64,000 bases of DNA. Source: Niabella pedocola. Lineage in GTDB: Bacteria; Bacteroidota; Bacteroidia; Chitinophagales; Chitinophagaceae. The notes beneath the pieces are model-generated. The model saw only the letters and a list, made by a program, of their open reading frames with translations, did no database searches and was not told the origin of the DNA. Positions within the stretch are counted from its first letter, which is position 1; every line of letters starts with the position of its first letter. Both the position numbers and the translations under genes were made by a program. Below, in pieces: positions 46,099 to 55,209 of the stretch. The stretch is from contig NZ_JAJNEC010000005.1 of NCBI RefSeq assembly GCF_021044425.1, positions 2,666,001 through 2,730,000 on the forward strand. The letters run 5' to 3'.

Positions 46099-47031
46099 AT
46101 GAGTTATAAAAAATTGACAGGTCTCATCGCTGCCCCTTTTACACCCATGCATCCGGATGGCAGTCTTAACCTGGACCGGATACCCGCTTACTACAGCTTT
46201 CTAAAGCACAATAAGATGATTGGCGCTTTTATCAATGGTTCTACCGGTGAAGGCGTTTCTCAAACCAAGGAGGAGAAAAAGCAGGTAGCCGAGGCCTGGG
46301 CCGAAGCCACCCATGGCGATGATGCTTTTAAAGTCATCAATCTCGTAGGAGGCACTTCGCTGCGTGATTGCATCGAAATGGCCGAACATACCGCCCGGGT
46401 AGGCTTGTACGCTGTTTCCTTTACGGCGCCCTATTATTTTAAGCCCTTTACCCCTGCGGCACTTGCCGAGTGTTGCAAGGAGGTTGCGGCTGCGGCACCC
46501 CAAACGGCTTTCTATTATTATCATATCCCGGTGTTAACCGGCTGCCCGGTCAGCATGTATGATTTATTAAAAGCAGTTGACGGATCCATCCCGAATTTTG
46601 CCGGTATCAAATACACTCATGAAGACTTTATGGATTTTCTTTCCTGTATGTATGTAGACGGTGGCCGGTACGACATGCTTTGGGGGCGGGATGAAAACAT
46701 GCTTTCGGCACTGGCCCTGGGGAGCTTTGGTGCGGTAGGCAGTACCTACAATTATGCAGCGCCCCTGTATCATGCGTTGATAGACGCGTTTAAGAAGGGA
46801 TCTCTGCAAACGGCAAAGGATCTTCAGTACCGGGCCATCGAAATGATCCGGCTATTGGGCAAATACGGAGGCATCGCTACGGGGAAAGCTTACATGAAAC
46901 TGGTGGGAATGGATTGCGGAGCGTTTCGCTTACCTGTGCTCAATATGAATGATGCGGCGTTTGATACCTTTAAACAGGACGTAGCTGCCATCGGTTTTGA
47001 AGACTTCCGTTCCCGGCTCCCGGTTGAATAA
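46099..47031 (+). CDS. nanA: N-acetylneuraminate lyase
   Basis: A 310-residue cytoplasmic aldolase of the DHDPS/NAL family. Schiff-base lysine K171 lies in FAGIKYTHEDF, the catalytic tyrosine Y141 in YYYHIPV, and FINGSTGEG is the carboxylate-binding loop of sialate lyases. It splits N-acetylneuraminate into ManNAc and pyruvate. Called NanL in B. fragilis. The ManNAc product is used by the epimerase at the end of the operon. Confidence 0.93.
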   Translation: MSYKKLTGLIAAPFTPMHPDGSLNLDRIPAYYSFLKHNKMIGAFINGSTGEGVSQTKEEKKQVAEAWAEATHGDDAFKVINLVGGTSLRDCIEMAEHTARVGLYAVSFTAPYYFKPFTPAALAECCKEVAAAAPQTAFYYYHIPVLTGCPVSMYDLLKAVDGSIPNFAGIKYTHEDFMDFLSCMYVDGGRYDMLWGRDENMLSALALGSFGAVGSTYNYAAPLYHALIDAFKKGSLQTAKDLQYRAIEMIRLLGKYGGIATGKAYMKLVGMDCGAFRLPVLNMNDAAFDTFKQDVAAIGFEDFRSRLPVE

Positions 47032-47040
47032 ATTGCACAC

Positions 47041-48183
47041 ATGTTTAAATGCATTCGATATCTGTATTATTTATTATTCATTTTAAGTATGCAATGGATT
47101 GCCTGCCATCCCCGGCACAAAAGTAAACCGGCATTTCAATGGAAGCAGTTTGCACTACTCCCTTCAGCAAATGGAGCGAAGTCGCTGGGATACGCCGGTC
47201 CGGTTACGGGCATCCTGGGCCATTGGTTATTGATAGGAGGCGGGGCCAATTTTCCGGATGGAATGCCCTGGAAGGGTGGCAAGAAACAGTACTATAGTCA
47301 GGTATATGTAACGGACCTCAACGAAAAAGTTCCATTCTTCAGGGAATTCCGCTTGCCCTACCCCGTGGCGTACAGCGCAAATTGCAGCACATCCTCTGGG
47401 ATTGTTTGTGTGGGCGGCGAAGCAGGTAAAGGGCCGCTCAGCCGGGTGCTGCTGATTCAGTTTGATAAAGAGATGCCGGTGTTCAGCTCCCTTCCCTCAT
47501 TGCCACTGACGCTTACGAATGCTGCAGGCACGTCCATCGGAAACACGATCTACGTAGCGGGCGGGGAAACAGGAACCACCGTATCTTCCCGGTTTTTTAA
47601 ACTGGACCTGGAAGACACGCTTAAAGGCTGGCAGCCCCTGCCGGATATTCCGCACCCGGTATCACATGCCGTATTGGTATCCATGCCGGAGAGCGGCACC
47701 GTTTTCCTTGCCGGCGGCAGAAGCAAAACAGAAAGCGGTGTCAGCAACTTATATAACAGTCTGTTTGCTTATGATATAGCCACCGGGCAATGGATGGCAA
47801 AGAAAAACCTGCCCTATGCCTTGAGCGCAGGAACGGGCGCAGTCATTGAAAACCGGTATATTGCCTTATTGGGCGGAGACAGGGGAACGGCGTTTCATAA
47901 AACCGAAGTATTGATCAGTGCCATCGGAAAGGAACAGGACCCTGTAAAAAAACAGGCACTTACCGAAGAAAAGAACCGGGTACAGGAAACGCATCCCGGC
48001 TTTAGCAATGAGATCCTGTTGTATGATATCGAAAACGACCGGTGGATGAGTGCCGGAAGCATTCCTTTCCCCGTTCCGGTAACCACCACCGCGGTTACAG
48101 GCAACAACCGGCTATGGCTCCCGTCCGGCGAGATAAAGGCCGGTGTGCGCAGTCCGTTCATCCTTGAAGCAAGCATCCGATGA
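47041..48183 (+). CDS. nanM: Kelch-type N-acetylneuraminate mutarotase/epimerase
   Basis: A 380-residue exported protein, probably a lipoprotein (WIACHPRH near residue 22). It is a circularly permuted six-blade kelch propeller of the YjhT/NanM type: GGGANFPDGMPW, NTIYVAGGETGTTVSSRFF, HAVLVSMPESGTVFLAGGRS, IALLGGDRG. NanM converts alpha- to beta-sialic acid after sialidase release, aiding uptake. Nine bases after the lyase gene; its last four bases overlap the start of the transporter gene (ATGA). Confidence 0.9.
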   Translation: MFKCIRYLYYLLFILSMQWIACHPRHKSKPAFQWKQFALLPSANGAKSLGYAGPVTGILGHWLLIGGGANFPDGMPWKGGKKQYYSQVYVTDLNEKVPFFREFRLPYPVAYSANCSTSSGIVCVGGEAGKGPLSRVLLIQFDKEMPVFSSLPSLPLTLTNAAGTSIGNTIYVAGGETGTTVSSRFFKLDLEDTLKGWQPLPDIPHPVSHAVLVSMPESGTVFLAGGRSKTESGVSNLYNSLFAYDIATGQWMAKKNLPYALSAGTGAVIENRYIALLGGDRGTAFHKTEVLISAIGKEQDPVKKQALTEEKNRVQETHPGFSNEILLYDIENDRWMSAGSIPFPVPVTTTAVTGNNRLWLPSGEIKAGVRSPFILEASIR

Positions 48184-49445
48184 AGATGATAACAAATACA
48201 ACAGCTTCCCAAAAACAATCCGCCTTCTATCCATGGATGGTGGTGGCGCTCTTGTGGGGCGTGGCATTGCTCAATTATATGGACCGGCAGATGCTCAGCA
48301 CCATGCGGGAGGCGATGCAGGTCGATATACAGGAACTGGAACGGGCAGAGCGCTTTGGCTTTCTGATGGCGATCTTCCTGTACATCTACGGTTTTATGAG
48401 CCCCGTGGCCGGTGCGGTGGCCGACAGGGTGAACCGGAAATGGCTGATTGTAAGCAGCCTCCTGGTTTGGTCGGCGGTTACCTACGGGATGGGTATGGCA
48501 ACCAGCTTTAACCAGCTGCTGGGACTGCGCGCGCTTATGGGCGTAAGTGAGGCCCTGTATTTACCCGCAGCCCTTGCCATGATCGCCGATTATCATACCG
48601 GTAAAACGCGGTCGCTGGCTATTGGCATTCATATGACGGGCTTATACGCCGGCCAGGCGCTGGGCGGATTTGGTGCTACAGTGGCCGCAGCCTACACCTG
48701 GCATACGGCATTCCATTGGTTTGGTATTGCAGGCATTGCGTATGCGGCAATCCTGGCACTTTTGTTAAAGGATACAAAACCGAAACCGGCTGCTGGTACC
48801 GGGCCGGGAAAAATACATGTATTCGGCGGGCTGGTAACCCTCTTTTCCAATATTGCTTTTTGGGTGATCCTGTTTTGTTTTGCGGCCCCCAGTCTTCCGG
48901 GTTGGGCAATCAAGAACTGGTTGCCGACATTATTTGCAGATACCCTGCAGCTTCCGATGTCAAAAGCCGGACCAATGGCCACCATTACCATAGCCCTCTC
49001 TTCTTTTGCAGGCGTTATTTTGGGCGGCCTCCTTTCCGACCGGTGGGTACAAAAAAATGTAAGAGGCCGTATTTATACAAGTGCAATCGGCCTGGGTTTC
49101 ACCATTCCTTCACTGGTACTACTGGGGTTTGGCCATAGCCTGCCTGCAGTGATGGGTGCGGCTATTTGCTTTGGAATAGGCTTTGGAATTTTCGACGCCA
49201 ATAATATGCCGGTCCTCTGCCAGTTTATTCCGCCCCGGCTAAGGGCTACCGCCTATGGCTTTATGAATATGGTGGGCGTTTTTGCCGGCGCATTTATTAC
49301 AAACCTGCTGGGGAAGGCCACGGATGAAGGGCATCTTGGAAGAAACTTTGCCATGATGTCCGGCATCGTTATGGTTGCAATGCTTCTCCAGTTTATTTTT
49401 TTAAAGCCCAGGACTAATAATTATACGGAACAGCATCAATCGTAA
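48180..49445 (+). CDS. nanT: MFS transporter, probable sialic acid permease
   Basis: A 421-residue inner-membrane protein with 12 hydrophobic segments and major-facilitator motifs (ADRVNRKWLIV after the second segment; NYMDRQMLSTM in the first). It resembles the anion:cation symporter branch of MFS, as does NanT of B. fragilis. Start overlaps the mutarotase stop by four bases, implying translational coupling. It should bring free sialic acid from periplasm to cytoplasm for the lyase. Substrate is by context. Confidence 0.85.
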   Translation: MKMITNTTASQKQSAFYPWMVVALLWGVALLNYMDRQMLSTMREAMQVDIQELERAERFGFLMAIFLYIYGFMSPVAGAVADRVNRKWLIVSSLLVWSAVTYGMGMATSFNQLLGLRALMGVSEALYLPAALAMIADYHTGKTRSLAIGIHMTGLYAGQALGGFGATVAAAYTWHTAFHWFGIAGIAYAAILALLLKDTKPKPAAGTGPGKIHVFGGLVTLFSNIAFWVILFCFAAPSLPGWAIKNWLPTLFADTLQLPMSKAGPMATITIALSSFAGVILGGLLSDRWVQKNVRGRIYTSAIGLGFTIPSLVLLGFGHSLPAVMGAAICFGIGFGIFDANNMPVLCQFIPPRLRATAYGFMNMVGVFAGAFITNLLGKATDEGHLGRNFAMMSGIVMVAMLLQFIFLKPRTNNYTEQHQS

Positions 49446-49451
49446 ATCAGT

Positions 49452-51020
49452 ATGCAGACAACAATCATCAGAACGCGCCTGTATGGCGCCCTTCATTTGA
49501 TCTTAATGACCGGCTTGGCCGCCGTAAGCTACGGACAGCAGGCCGCCACTGCCGAAATTGTAAATTATACCATACCGGTTTTAAAAAGAGCCGGCAGTAA
49601 TCCCGTGCAGCGGATCAGCGTATATGTACCCGCCACAGCCCCACCGGTAAAAAATATTTCCGTGCGCATCAATCCGCAGGCCATGGCTGCATTTGAAAAA
49701 ATAACGGTATACCATACCGGCAATGAACCCCTGTTCTCCGGCAGGAATATTGCCGGTACAGGCACGGTAACCGGGAGTAACCTGTTGCTGGCTGTAAATG
49801 TTCCGTTGAAGCCCGGCTTTAATTATCTGTGGATGAGTCCTGTTTTAAAAGAACAGGCGCCTGTAGGGGTATCTGTAAAAATGGAGGTAACACAGCTGAT
49901 GCTGGCAGATAACAAAGTGCTGATTCCCCGCAACCGGCAGCCGCAGGAAAAGGGCTGGGCTACGGGCGTGCGCATCCGTATGCCCGGTGATGATGCGGTA
50001 AACACCTATCGGATACCTGGTTTAACAAGAACCGATAAAAACACGCTGATCGCCGTATATGATATCCGGTATCAAAATGACCGCGACCTGCCCGCAGATA
50101 TTGATGTGGGAATGAGTCGCAGCACCGACGGCGGCCAAACCTGGGAACCCATGAAAGTGATCCTGTCAATGGGAAAGACCGGGGAAAACAGTGGTATCGG
50201 CGACCCCGCTATTTTATTTGATCCGGTAACCAAAAAAATATGGGTGGCGGCGCTTTGGAGTAAAGGAAACCGTTCGATAGCAGGTTCAGAACCGGGCCTC
50301 TCGCCCGATAGCAGCGGGCAGTTTGTACTGGCGTATGGTGCGGATGACGGAAAAACATGGTCGGCGCCCATCAATATCACCGCACAGGTAAAGAACCCCG
50401 CCTGGCATTTGTATTTTCAGGGACCGGGAAATGGTATTGCCATGCAAAACGGCACCCTGGTTTTTCCTTCCCAATACTGGGATGAAACAAAGAAACCGGG
50501 CATCCCTCATTCATCTGTCATTTACAGTACGGATCATGGGCAAAGCTGGAAATCGGGCATTGGCGCGCGATCGAACACAACCGAAAGCCAGGTGGTGGAA
50601 ACCCGGCCGGGCGTACTGATGCTGAACATGCGCGATAACCGGGGTAGCTTCCGGAGTATCGCCACTACAAAAGATTATGGAAAAACCTGGCTGGAGCACC
50701 CCAGCTCCTACCATGCGCTGCCGGACCCCGTTTGTATGGGTTCCATTATTAAAGCAAAGGTGCGGGTAAAGGGCGTATTAAAAGAAGTCCTTTTCTTCAG
50801 CAATATGAATAACACTTATGCACGTGATCAATTAACGATTAAGGCGAGCCTTGACCTCGGGGAAACCTGGCTGCCGGCAAACCGTATACTGATCGATGAG
50901 CGGAAAGCATATGGCTACTCATCACTGGTGCAGATCGATGATCACACCTTGGGGCTCTTATACGAAGGGATAAGGGATCTGAATTTTGTACGCGTACCGG
51001 TTGCGGAAATCATTCCATAA
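49452..51020 (+). CDS. nanH: GH33 exo-alpha-sialidase
   Basis: A 522-residue secreted sialidase. Signal peptide to about residue 30, then the N-terminal BNR-associated domain (about 35-165), then the six-blade propeller. The catalytic arginine R187 is in YRIPGL, the acid/base Asp in the ADIDVGMSRS region, and Asp-boxes are SRSTDGGQTW, ADDGKTW, STDHGQSW and SLDLGETW. It releases terminal sialic acid from host glycans in the periplasm or at the surface. Followed four bases later by the esterase gene. Confidence 0.93.
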   Translation: MQTTIIRTRLYGALHLILMTGLAAVSYGQQAATAEIVNYTIPVLKRAGSNPVQRISVYVPATAPPVKNISVRINPQAMAAFEKITVYHTGNEPLFSGRNIAGTGTVTGSNLLLAVNVPLKPGFNYLWMSPVLKEQAPVGVSVKMEVTQLMLADNKVLIPRNRQPQEKGWATGVRIRMPGDDAVNTYRIPGLTRTDKNTLIAVYDIRYQNDRDLPADIDVGMSRSTDGGQTWEPMKVILSMGKTGENSGIGDPAILFDPVTKKIWVAALWSKGNRSIAGSEPGLSPDSSGQFVLAYGADDGKTWSAPINITAQVKNPAWHLYFQGPGNGIAMQNGTLVFPSQYWDETKKPGIPHSSVIYSTDHGQSWKSGIGARSNTTESQVVETRPGVLMLNMRDNRGSFRSIATTKDYGKTWLEHPSSYHALPDPVCMGSIIKAKVRVKGVLKEVLFFSNMNNTYARDQLTIKASLDLGETWLPANRILIDERKAYGYSSLVQIDDHTLGLLYEGIRDLNFVRVPVAEIIP

Positions 51021-51024
51021 AGCC

Positions 51025-53115
51025 ATGCCGAAGCAAGCCCGTTTGTATTGCTGCTGTATCCTGCTGTGGCTGATGGCCATTGCCGGGCAGGCGCAACAGC
51101 CGGTAAGGGTTGCCTGTATAGGCAATTCGGTTACTTATGGATGGGGGTTAAAAGATCCTCAATCCACATCCTATCCTGCGCAGCTGCAGCGGATGCTGGG
51201 CGCTGGATATGTGGTTAAAAATTTTGGCCACAGCGGCGCCACGGTATTAAAAAACGGGCATAATCCCTATTATAAAAGCAAGGCCTTCGGCGATATGCTC
51301 GCATTCAGGCCGGATATCGCTGTCATTCACCTGGGGCTGAACGATACCGATCCCAGGAACTTTCCCGGGTACCGCGATGCATTTATGCCGGATTACAACT
51401 GGCTGATCGATACCATCAAAAAGATCAACCCGGAGGTGCGCATTTATGTCTGCAGTTTAACACCGGTGTTCACCGGGCATAGCCGGTTCCTGTCCAGTAC
51501 CTTCAGCTGGTATGGGAATTTACAGGAACAGATACGCCAGATCGCAACGGCCCGTCAGCTGCCATTGATCGATCTGCACGAGGCATTGGAGCACCGGCCC
51601 GACCTGTTTACAGATGCGGCCACCCTGCATCCCGATGAAGCCGGTGCGGCCATTATCGCACAAACCGTGTACCGGTACCTCACCGGGAATTTCGGGGGGC
51701 TGCAATTACCACCGCTCTTTACCCGGGATATGATATTTCAGCGGGATGTGCCCATCCGGATTGGAGGCATGGCCAATGCGGGCACTACTGTATCCGTAAC
51801 ATTTATGAATGCAACGCGGCGTGCGGTAACCGGTTATGATGGTAAATGGCAGGTGGTGTTCCCGGCATCCAAAGCCGTATCAACACCGGTGGAACTGGAG
51901 ATCCGTAATGAGCAAAAAACAGTCCGCCTTCAAAACATCCTCGTTGGAGATGTATGGCTCTGCTCCGGTCAATCCAATATGTATTTTCCGGTATCACAAA
52001 GTACCGGGGGCGATAGTATTTTAAACAATGCAAACCCGGCGCTCCCGTTGCGGTTGTTTCACTATAAGCCACTGGCAGAAACCGATAACCGTACATGGAC
52101 GCCAGAGGAACTGACACGGGCAAACAACCTGGATTTCTTTTCCGGCAGATGGATCACAAATACGACGGCAGCAGCCTCCGGTTTTTCCGCGGTGGGTTAT
52201 GTATTTGGATTGGAGATCCTGCACAGGGAGCGGGTGCCCGTTGGCCTCGTAGAAGTCGCCGTTGGCGGTTCGCCGCTGATTTCCTGGGTGAGCCGGCATA
52301 CGCTCGAATCCCATCCCTTGTTTGAACCGGCGTTCAAAAACTGGAGGCAGTCTGATTACCTGTCGCAATGGTGCAGGGAACGGACTGCTGTAAATGTAAA
52401 AAACGCAAGCAGGGCAGGGCAGCGGCACCCCTATGAGCCGGCCTATAATTTTGAGGCCGCCATTGCAAAGCTGCTTCCCTTCCCCATTAAAGGCGTGCTC
52501 TGGTACCAGGGAGAAAGTGATGCCGACAATGCGGAATTGTACCAGCAATTATTTCCCGTTTTTGTAGCCGACTGGCGCAAAAAATGGCAGCAACAGTTTC
52601 CCTTTTATTATGTGCAGTTGTCCAGTATCAACCGCCCCTCCTGGAATTATTTCAGGGATGCACAACGGAAATTACTCAGTGACCTGGACCATGCCGGAAT
52701 GATAGTGACCAGCGACCTGGGCGATCCGGGAAATGTACATTATAAGGATAAAATTCCGGTAGGCCTGCGCCTGGCCCGGCTGGCCCTGAACAAAACGTAT
52801 CACCGCAACATCATGGCCTCCGGCCCCATGCTGCGCTCCGTTAAAAAGAACGGGCATGTGGTGGAAATCCGTTTTGATGATGCGGCGGGGTTAAGAACAG
52901 CCGATAGCAAACCGTTAAGGGGGTTTGAGCTGGTAACGGATCAGGGAGGGTTCATTCCCGCAGCGGCACAGATAAAAGATGATATAGTATTGATCCGGAT
53001 CCCACAGGGCATGCGGGTAAAAAAAATAGCCTATGGCTGGGCTCCCTTTACAAGAGCCAACCTGGTAAACAAAGCGGCATTGCCGGCAAGCACATTTATT
53101 CAATCATTAAAATAA
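51025..53115 (+). CDS. nanS: Two-domain sialate O-acetylesterase (SGNH plus SASA)
   Basis: A 696-residue secreted protein with two esterase domains. After a signal peptide (LLWLMAIAGQAQ) comes a GDSL/SGNH hydrolase at about 25-220 (CIGNSVTYGWG; GLNDTDPRN; LHPDEAG), then a linker and a SASA sialate O-acetylesterase domain at about 300-600 (LCSGQSNMYFPV; WYQGESDADN; NVHYKDKIPVG). Both keep a Ser, an Asn/Gln oxyanion residue and an Asp/His pair, so both look active. Removing O-acetyl groups lets the sialidase and lyase act on decorated sialic acids. I recall two-module enzymes of this kind (EstA/NanS) in Bacteroides and Tannerella. The ATG at 51025 is preferred. Confidence 0.9.
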   Translation: MPKQARLYCCCILLWLMAIAGQAQQPVRVACIGNSVTYGWGLKDPQSTSYPAQLQRMLGAGYVVKNFGHSGATVLKNGHNPYYKSKAFGDMLAFRPDIAVIHLGLNDTDPRNFPGYRDAFMPDYNWLIDTIKKINPEVRIYVCSLTPVFTGHSRFLSSTFSWYGNLQEQIRQIATARQLPLIDLHEALEHRPDLFTDAATLHPDEAGAAIIAQTVYRYLTGNFGGLQLPPLFTRDMIFQRDVPIRIGGMANAGTTVSVTFMNATRRAVTGYDGKWQVVFPASKAVSTPVELEIRNEQKTVRLQNILVGDVWLCSGQSNMYFPVSQSTGGDSILNNANPALPLRLFHYKPLAETDNRTWTPEELTRANNLDFFSGRWITNTTAAASGFSAVGYVFGLEILHRERVPVGLVEVAVGGSPLISWVSRHTLESHPLFEPAFKNWRQSDYLSQWCRERTAVNVKNASRAGQRHPYEPAYNFEAAIAKLLPFPIKGVLWYQGESDADNAELYQQLFPVFVADWRKKWQQQFPFYYVQLSSINRPSWNYFRDAQRKLLSDLDHAGMIVTSDLGDPGNVHYKDKIPVGLRLARLALNKTYHRNIMASGPMLRSVKKNGHVVEIRFDDAAGLRTADSKPLRGFELVTDQGGFIPAAAQIKDDIVLIRIPQGMRVKKIAYGWAPFTRANLVNKAALPASTFIQSLK

Positions 53116-53118
53116 AAA

Positions 53119-54303
53119 ATGGTGGATACACAAGCACTCATACAACTCAAAGATTTTTACACAGCGCAATTGCTGGAAGATACCCTTCCGTTTTGGTTTC
53201 CCGGGAGCATTGACACTGAATACGGCGGATATTTACTGATGCGCGACCAGGACGGATCCCTAATCGATGATGATAAAGCCGTCTGGATACAGGGGCGGGC
53301 GGCCTGGCTGCTGGCTACCCTGTATAATACCGTGGAGCCCCGGGAAGAATGGCTGGCCGCTGCAAAGAGCGGGATCGATTTCCTGAGCAGGTATTGTTTT
53401 GATACCGATGGCCGGATGTTCTTTCATATGACCCGGGACGGGCGGCCCATCCGGAAGCGGCGTTATTTCTTTTCAGAAACCTTTGCGGCCATTGCTTTTG
53501 CAGCGTATGCCAGGGCCAGCGGCGACCCCGAGGCGGCCAACCGGGCAAGAGAATTGTTCACCCTGTGTATCCGCTATGCGGAGGGGGAAGCGCCCTCGGC
53601 ACCCAAGTTTACAGATACCCGTCCCGCCAAGGGAATCGGCGTACCCATGATCATGATCAATACCGCACAGCAGCTGCGGGAAACCATCGGTGATCCCCGT
53701 TGCGATACTTATATCACCAAATGGATCCGTGAAATTGAAACCCATTTTGTAAAGGACGATATCCGCTGTGTGATGGAACAGGTGGCCGCAGACGGAAGCA
53801 TCATCGATCATATCGACGGCCGCACGTTAAACCCTGGTCATGCCATTGAGGGAGCCTGGTTTATTTTACATGAAGCCGTTTACCGGGATAACGATCCGCA
53901 GCTGATTGACCTGGGATGCCGCATGCTGGATTATATGTGGGAACGCGGCTGGGATACGGAACACGGCGGCATCCTGTATTTCCGGGATGTATACCATAAG
54001 CCGGTGCAGGAGTACTGGCAGGATATGAAGTTCTGGTGGCCGCATAATGAAGCCATCATTGCCACCCTGCTGGCCCACCTGGTAACTGGTAATGAAAAAT
54101 ATGCGGTATGGCATCGCCAGGTGCACGACTATGCTTACCGGCATTTTCATGATAAGGAAAACGGCGAATGGTTCGGTTACCTGCACCGCAACGGAAGCAT
54201 TGCGCAAACGGCCAAGGGCAACCTGTTTAAAGGCCCCTTCCATCTGCCGCGCCAGGAATGGTACTGTGCCCGGGTGCTGGAAAAGTATATTAAGCAGAGG
54301 TAG
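53119..54303 (+). CDS. nanE: AGE-type N-acylglucosamine 2-epimerase
   Basis: A 394-residue cytoplasmic (alpha/alpha)6-barrel enzyme of the N-acylglucosamine 2-epimerase (renin-binding-protein) family: YCFDTDGRMFFHMTRDGRP, RRYFFSETFAAIAFAAYA, PGHAIEGAWFILHEA, MKFWWPHNEAIIATLL and a C-terminal GPFHLPRQEWYC. It interconverts ManNAc and GlcNAc. The B. fragilis nanLET operon uses this eukaryote-like epimerase instead of a ManNAc-6-P pathway, so this locus follows the same route; the kinase (RokA-like) is not in the window. Three bases after the esterase gene; last gene of the nan operon. Confidence 0.93.
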   Translation: MVDTQALIQLKDFYTAQLLEDTLPFWFPGSIDTEYGGYLLMRDQDGSLIDDDKAVWIQGRAAWLLATLYNTVEPREEWLAAAKSGIDFLSRYCFDTDGRMFFHMTRDGRPIRKRRYFFSETFAAIAFAAYARASGDPEAANRARELFTLCIRYAEGEAPSAPKFTDTRPAKGIGVPMIMINTAQQLRETIGDPRCDTYITKWIREIETHFVKDDIRCVMEQVAADGSIIDHIDGRTLNPGHAIEGAWFILHEAVYRDNDPQLIDLGCRMLDYMWERGWDTEHGGILYFRDVYHKPVQEYWQDMKFWWPHNEAIIATLLAHLVTGNEKYAVWHRQVHDYAYRHFHDKENGEWFGYLHRNGSIAQTAKGNLFKGPFHLPRQEWYCARVLEKYIKQR

Positions 54304-54332
54304 AAATGGGAGATGCTACAATGACGCTTCCT

Positions 54333-54376
54333 TGAACAGGACGGGTGCCGTGTTATGCGGCCCCCCGGCCTGTTCA
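54333..54376. terminator. Long bulged hairpin after the nan operon
   Basis: TGAACAGG (54333-54340) pairs with CCTGTTCA (54369-54376); inside, GGGTGCCG (54343-54350) pairs with CGGCCCCC (54358-54365) with one mismatch and a 7-base loop. The combined stem is about 16 bp. It starts 30 bases past the epimerase stop. There is no T-run directly after it, but the position between convergent genes suits a terminator. Confidence 0.55.
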
Positions 54377-54504
54377 GGAGCATTACCGTTTTCTCCTGCT
54401 TTTTCAGATCGGAAGAGGAACGGTCATTCCTTCAAAAAAACGGATGGAGATCCGCGCTTACCCGTGGCTATATAGTTGTACGATGCTCCGGCCCATTGGG
54501 GGTG

Positions 54505-55179
54505 TCAAAATCTGAAATTGCATCCCACCTGGGCAAAAAAAGGTAATATAGGTTTGCTCTTGAAGTCCTGGGCCAGCACATTACCGCCTTTTAAGGTAAG
54601 ATCATACCGCTGAAACGAAATACCGGTTTGCAGTCCGTAGTAAAAATTCCCGCCGGTAGCGGGCTCAAACCAGCCGTCTTTTACATCCCTGTATTCATTT
54701 TTATATTGATTACTGTGTTTGAAATGGGTCGCAATGGCTTTGTCAAGACCGGCTTCGGCACCTGCAAACCAACGCGGACGATAATAGCCGATGGTGCCCG
54801 AAACATCAACACCCCAGTTGGCCAGGCGCACCAGGTCGTTTTCATACCTGCGGAAAATACCCTGGGCTTTAACGGCAAACCGGAAATGGTCGAGTTTTAT
54901 CAGCGGGATCTGTCCGCCGATTTTTGTTTTGAAATCATCGGTCAGTGTGCCGCCGGAAGGAAAGGAATACTCCGCCGTTACCAGCAGCGGAAATGAATTC
55001 ACCGGCAGTTTATAGCTGTATCCCACACCAAATACGAGTCCGTATTCTGCCCCCGCAAAAGTGTGGATCAGTTGTTTGCTTTTATTCAGGCTGCTCCAGT
55101 TAAGGGTTTGGGCATGCAGGGTGGTAACGGTTAACAACAGCGTAACGATAAAGATATTTAAGAGCGCATACTTTTTCAT
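54505..55179 (-). CDS. Outer-membrane beta-barrel-like protein
   Basis: A 224-residue exported protein (signal peptide LLLTVTTLHAQ) made of alternating hydrophobic strands (YGLVFGVGYSYKL, LLVTAEYSFPSGG, DVSGTIGYYRP) and ending in aromatic GCNFRF, the mark of an outer-membrane barrel of 8-10 strands. No family or substrate is recognised. It lies 30 bases downstream of the alpha/beta-hydrolase gene on the same strand, so the two are probably co-transcribed. Confidence 0.75.
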   Translation of the reverse strand: MKKYALLNIFIVTLLLTVTTLHAQTLNWSSLNKSKQLIHTFAGAEYGLVFGVGYSYKLPVNSFPLLVTAEYSFPSGGTLTDDFKTKIGGQIPLIKLDHFRFAVKAQGIFRRYENDLVRLANWGVDVSGTIGYYRPRWFAGAEAGLDKAIATHFKHSNQYKNEYRDVKDGWFEPATGGNFYYGLQTGISFQRYDLTLKGGNVLAQDFKSKPILPFFAQVGCNFRF

Positions 55180-55209
55180 AATGAAAGGTTTGATGAGGTA
55201 TTGTTTTAT

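Noticed and set aside
54406..54417. AGATCGGAAGAG, identical to the start of a common sequencing adapter
   Set aside because: The match stops after 12 bases and the flanks look like ordinary local sequence, so chance is more likely than contamination.
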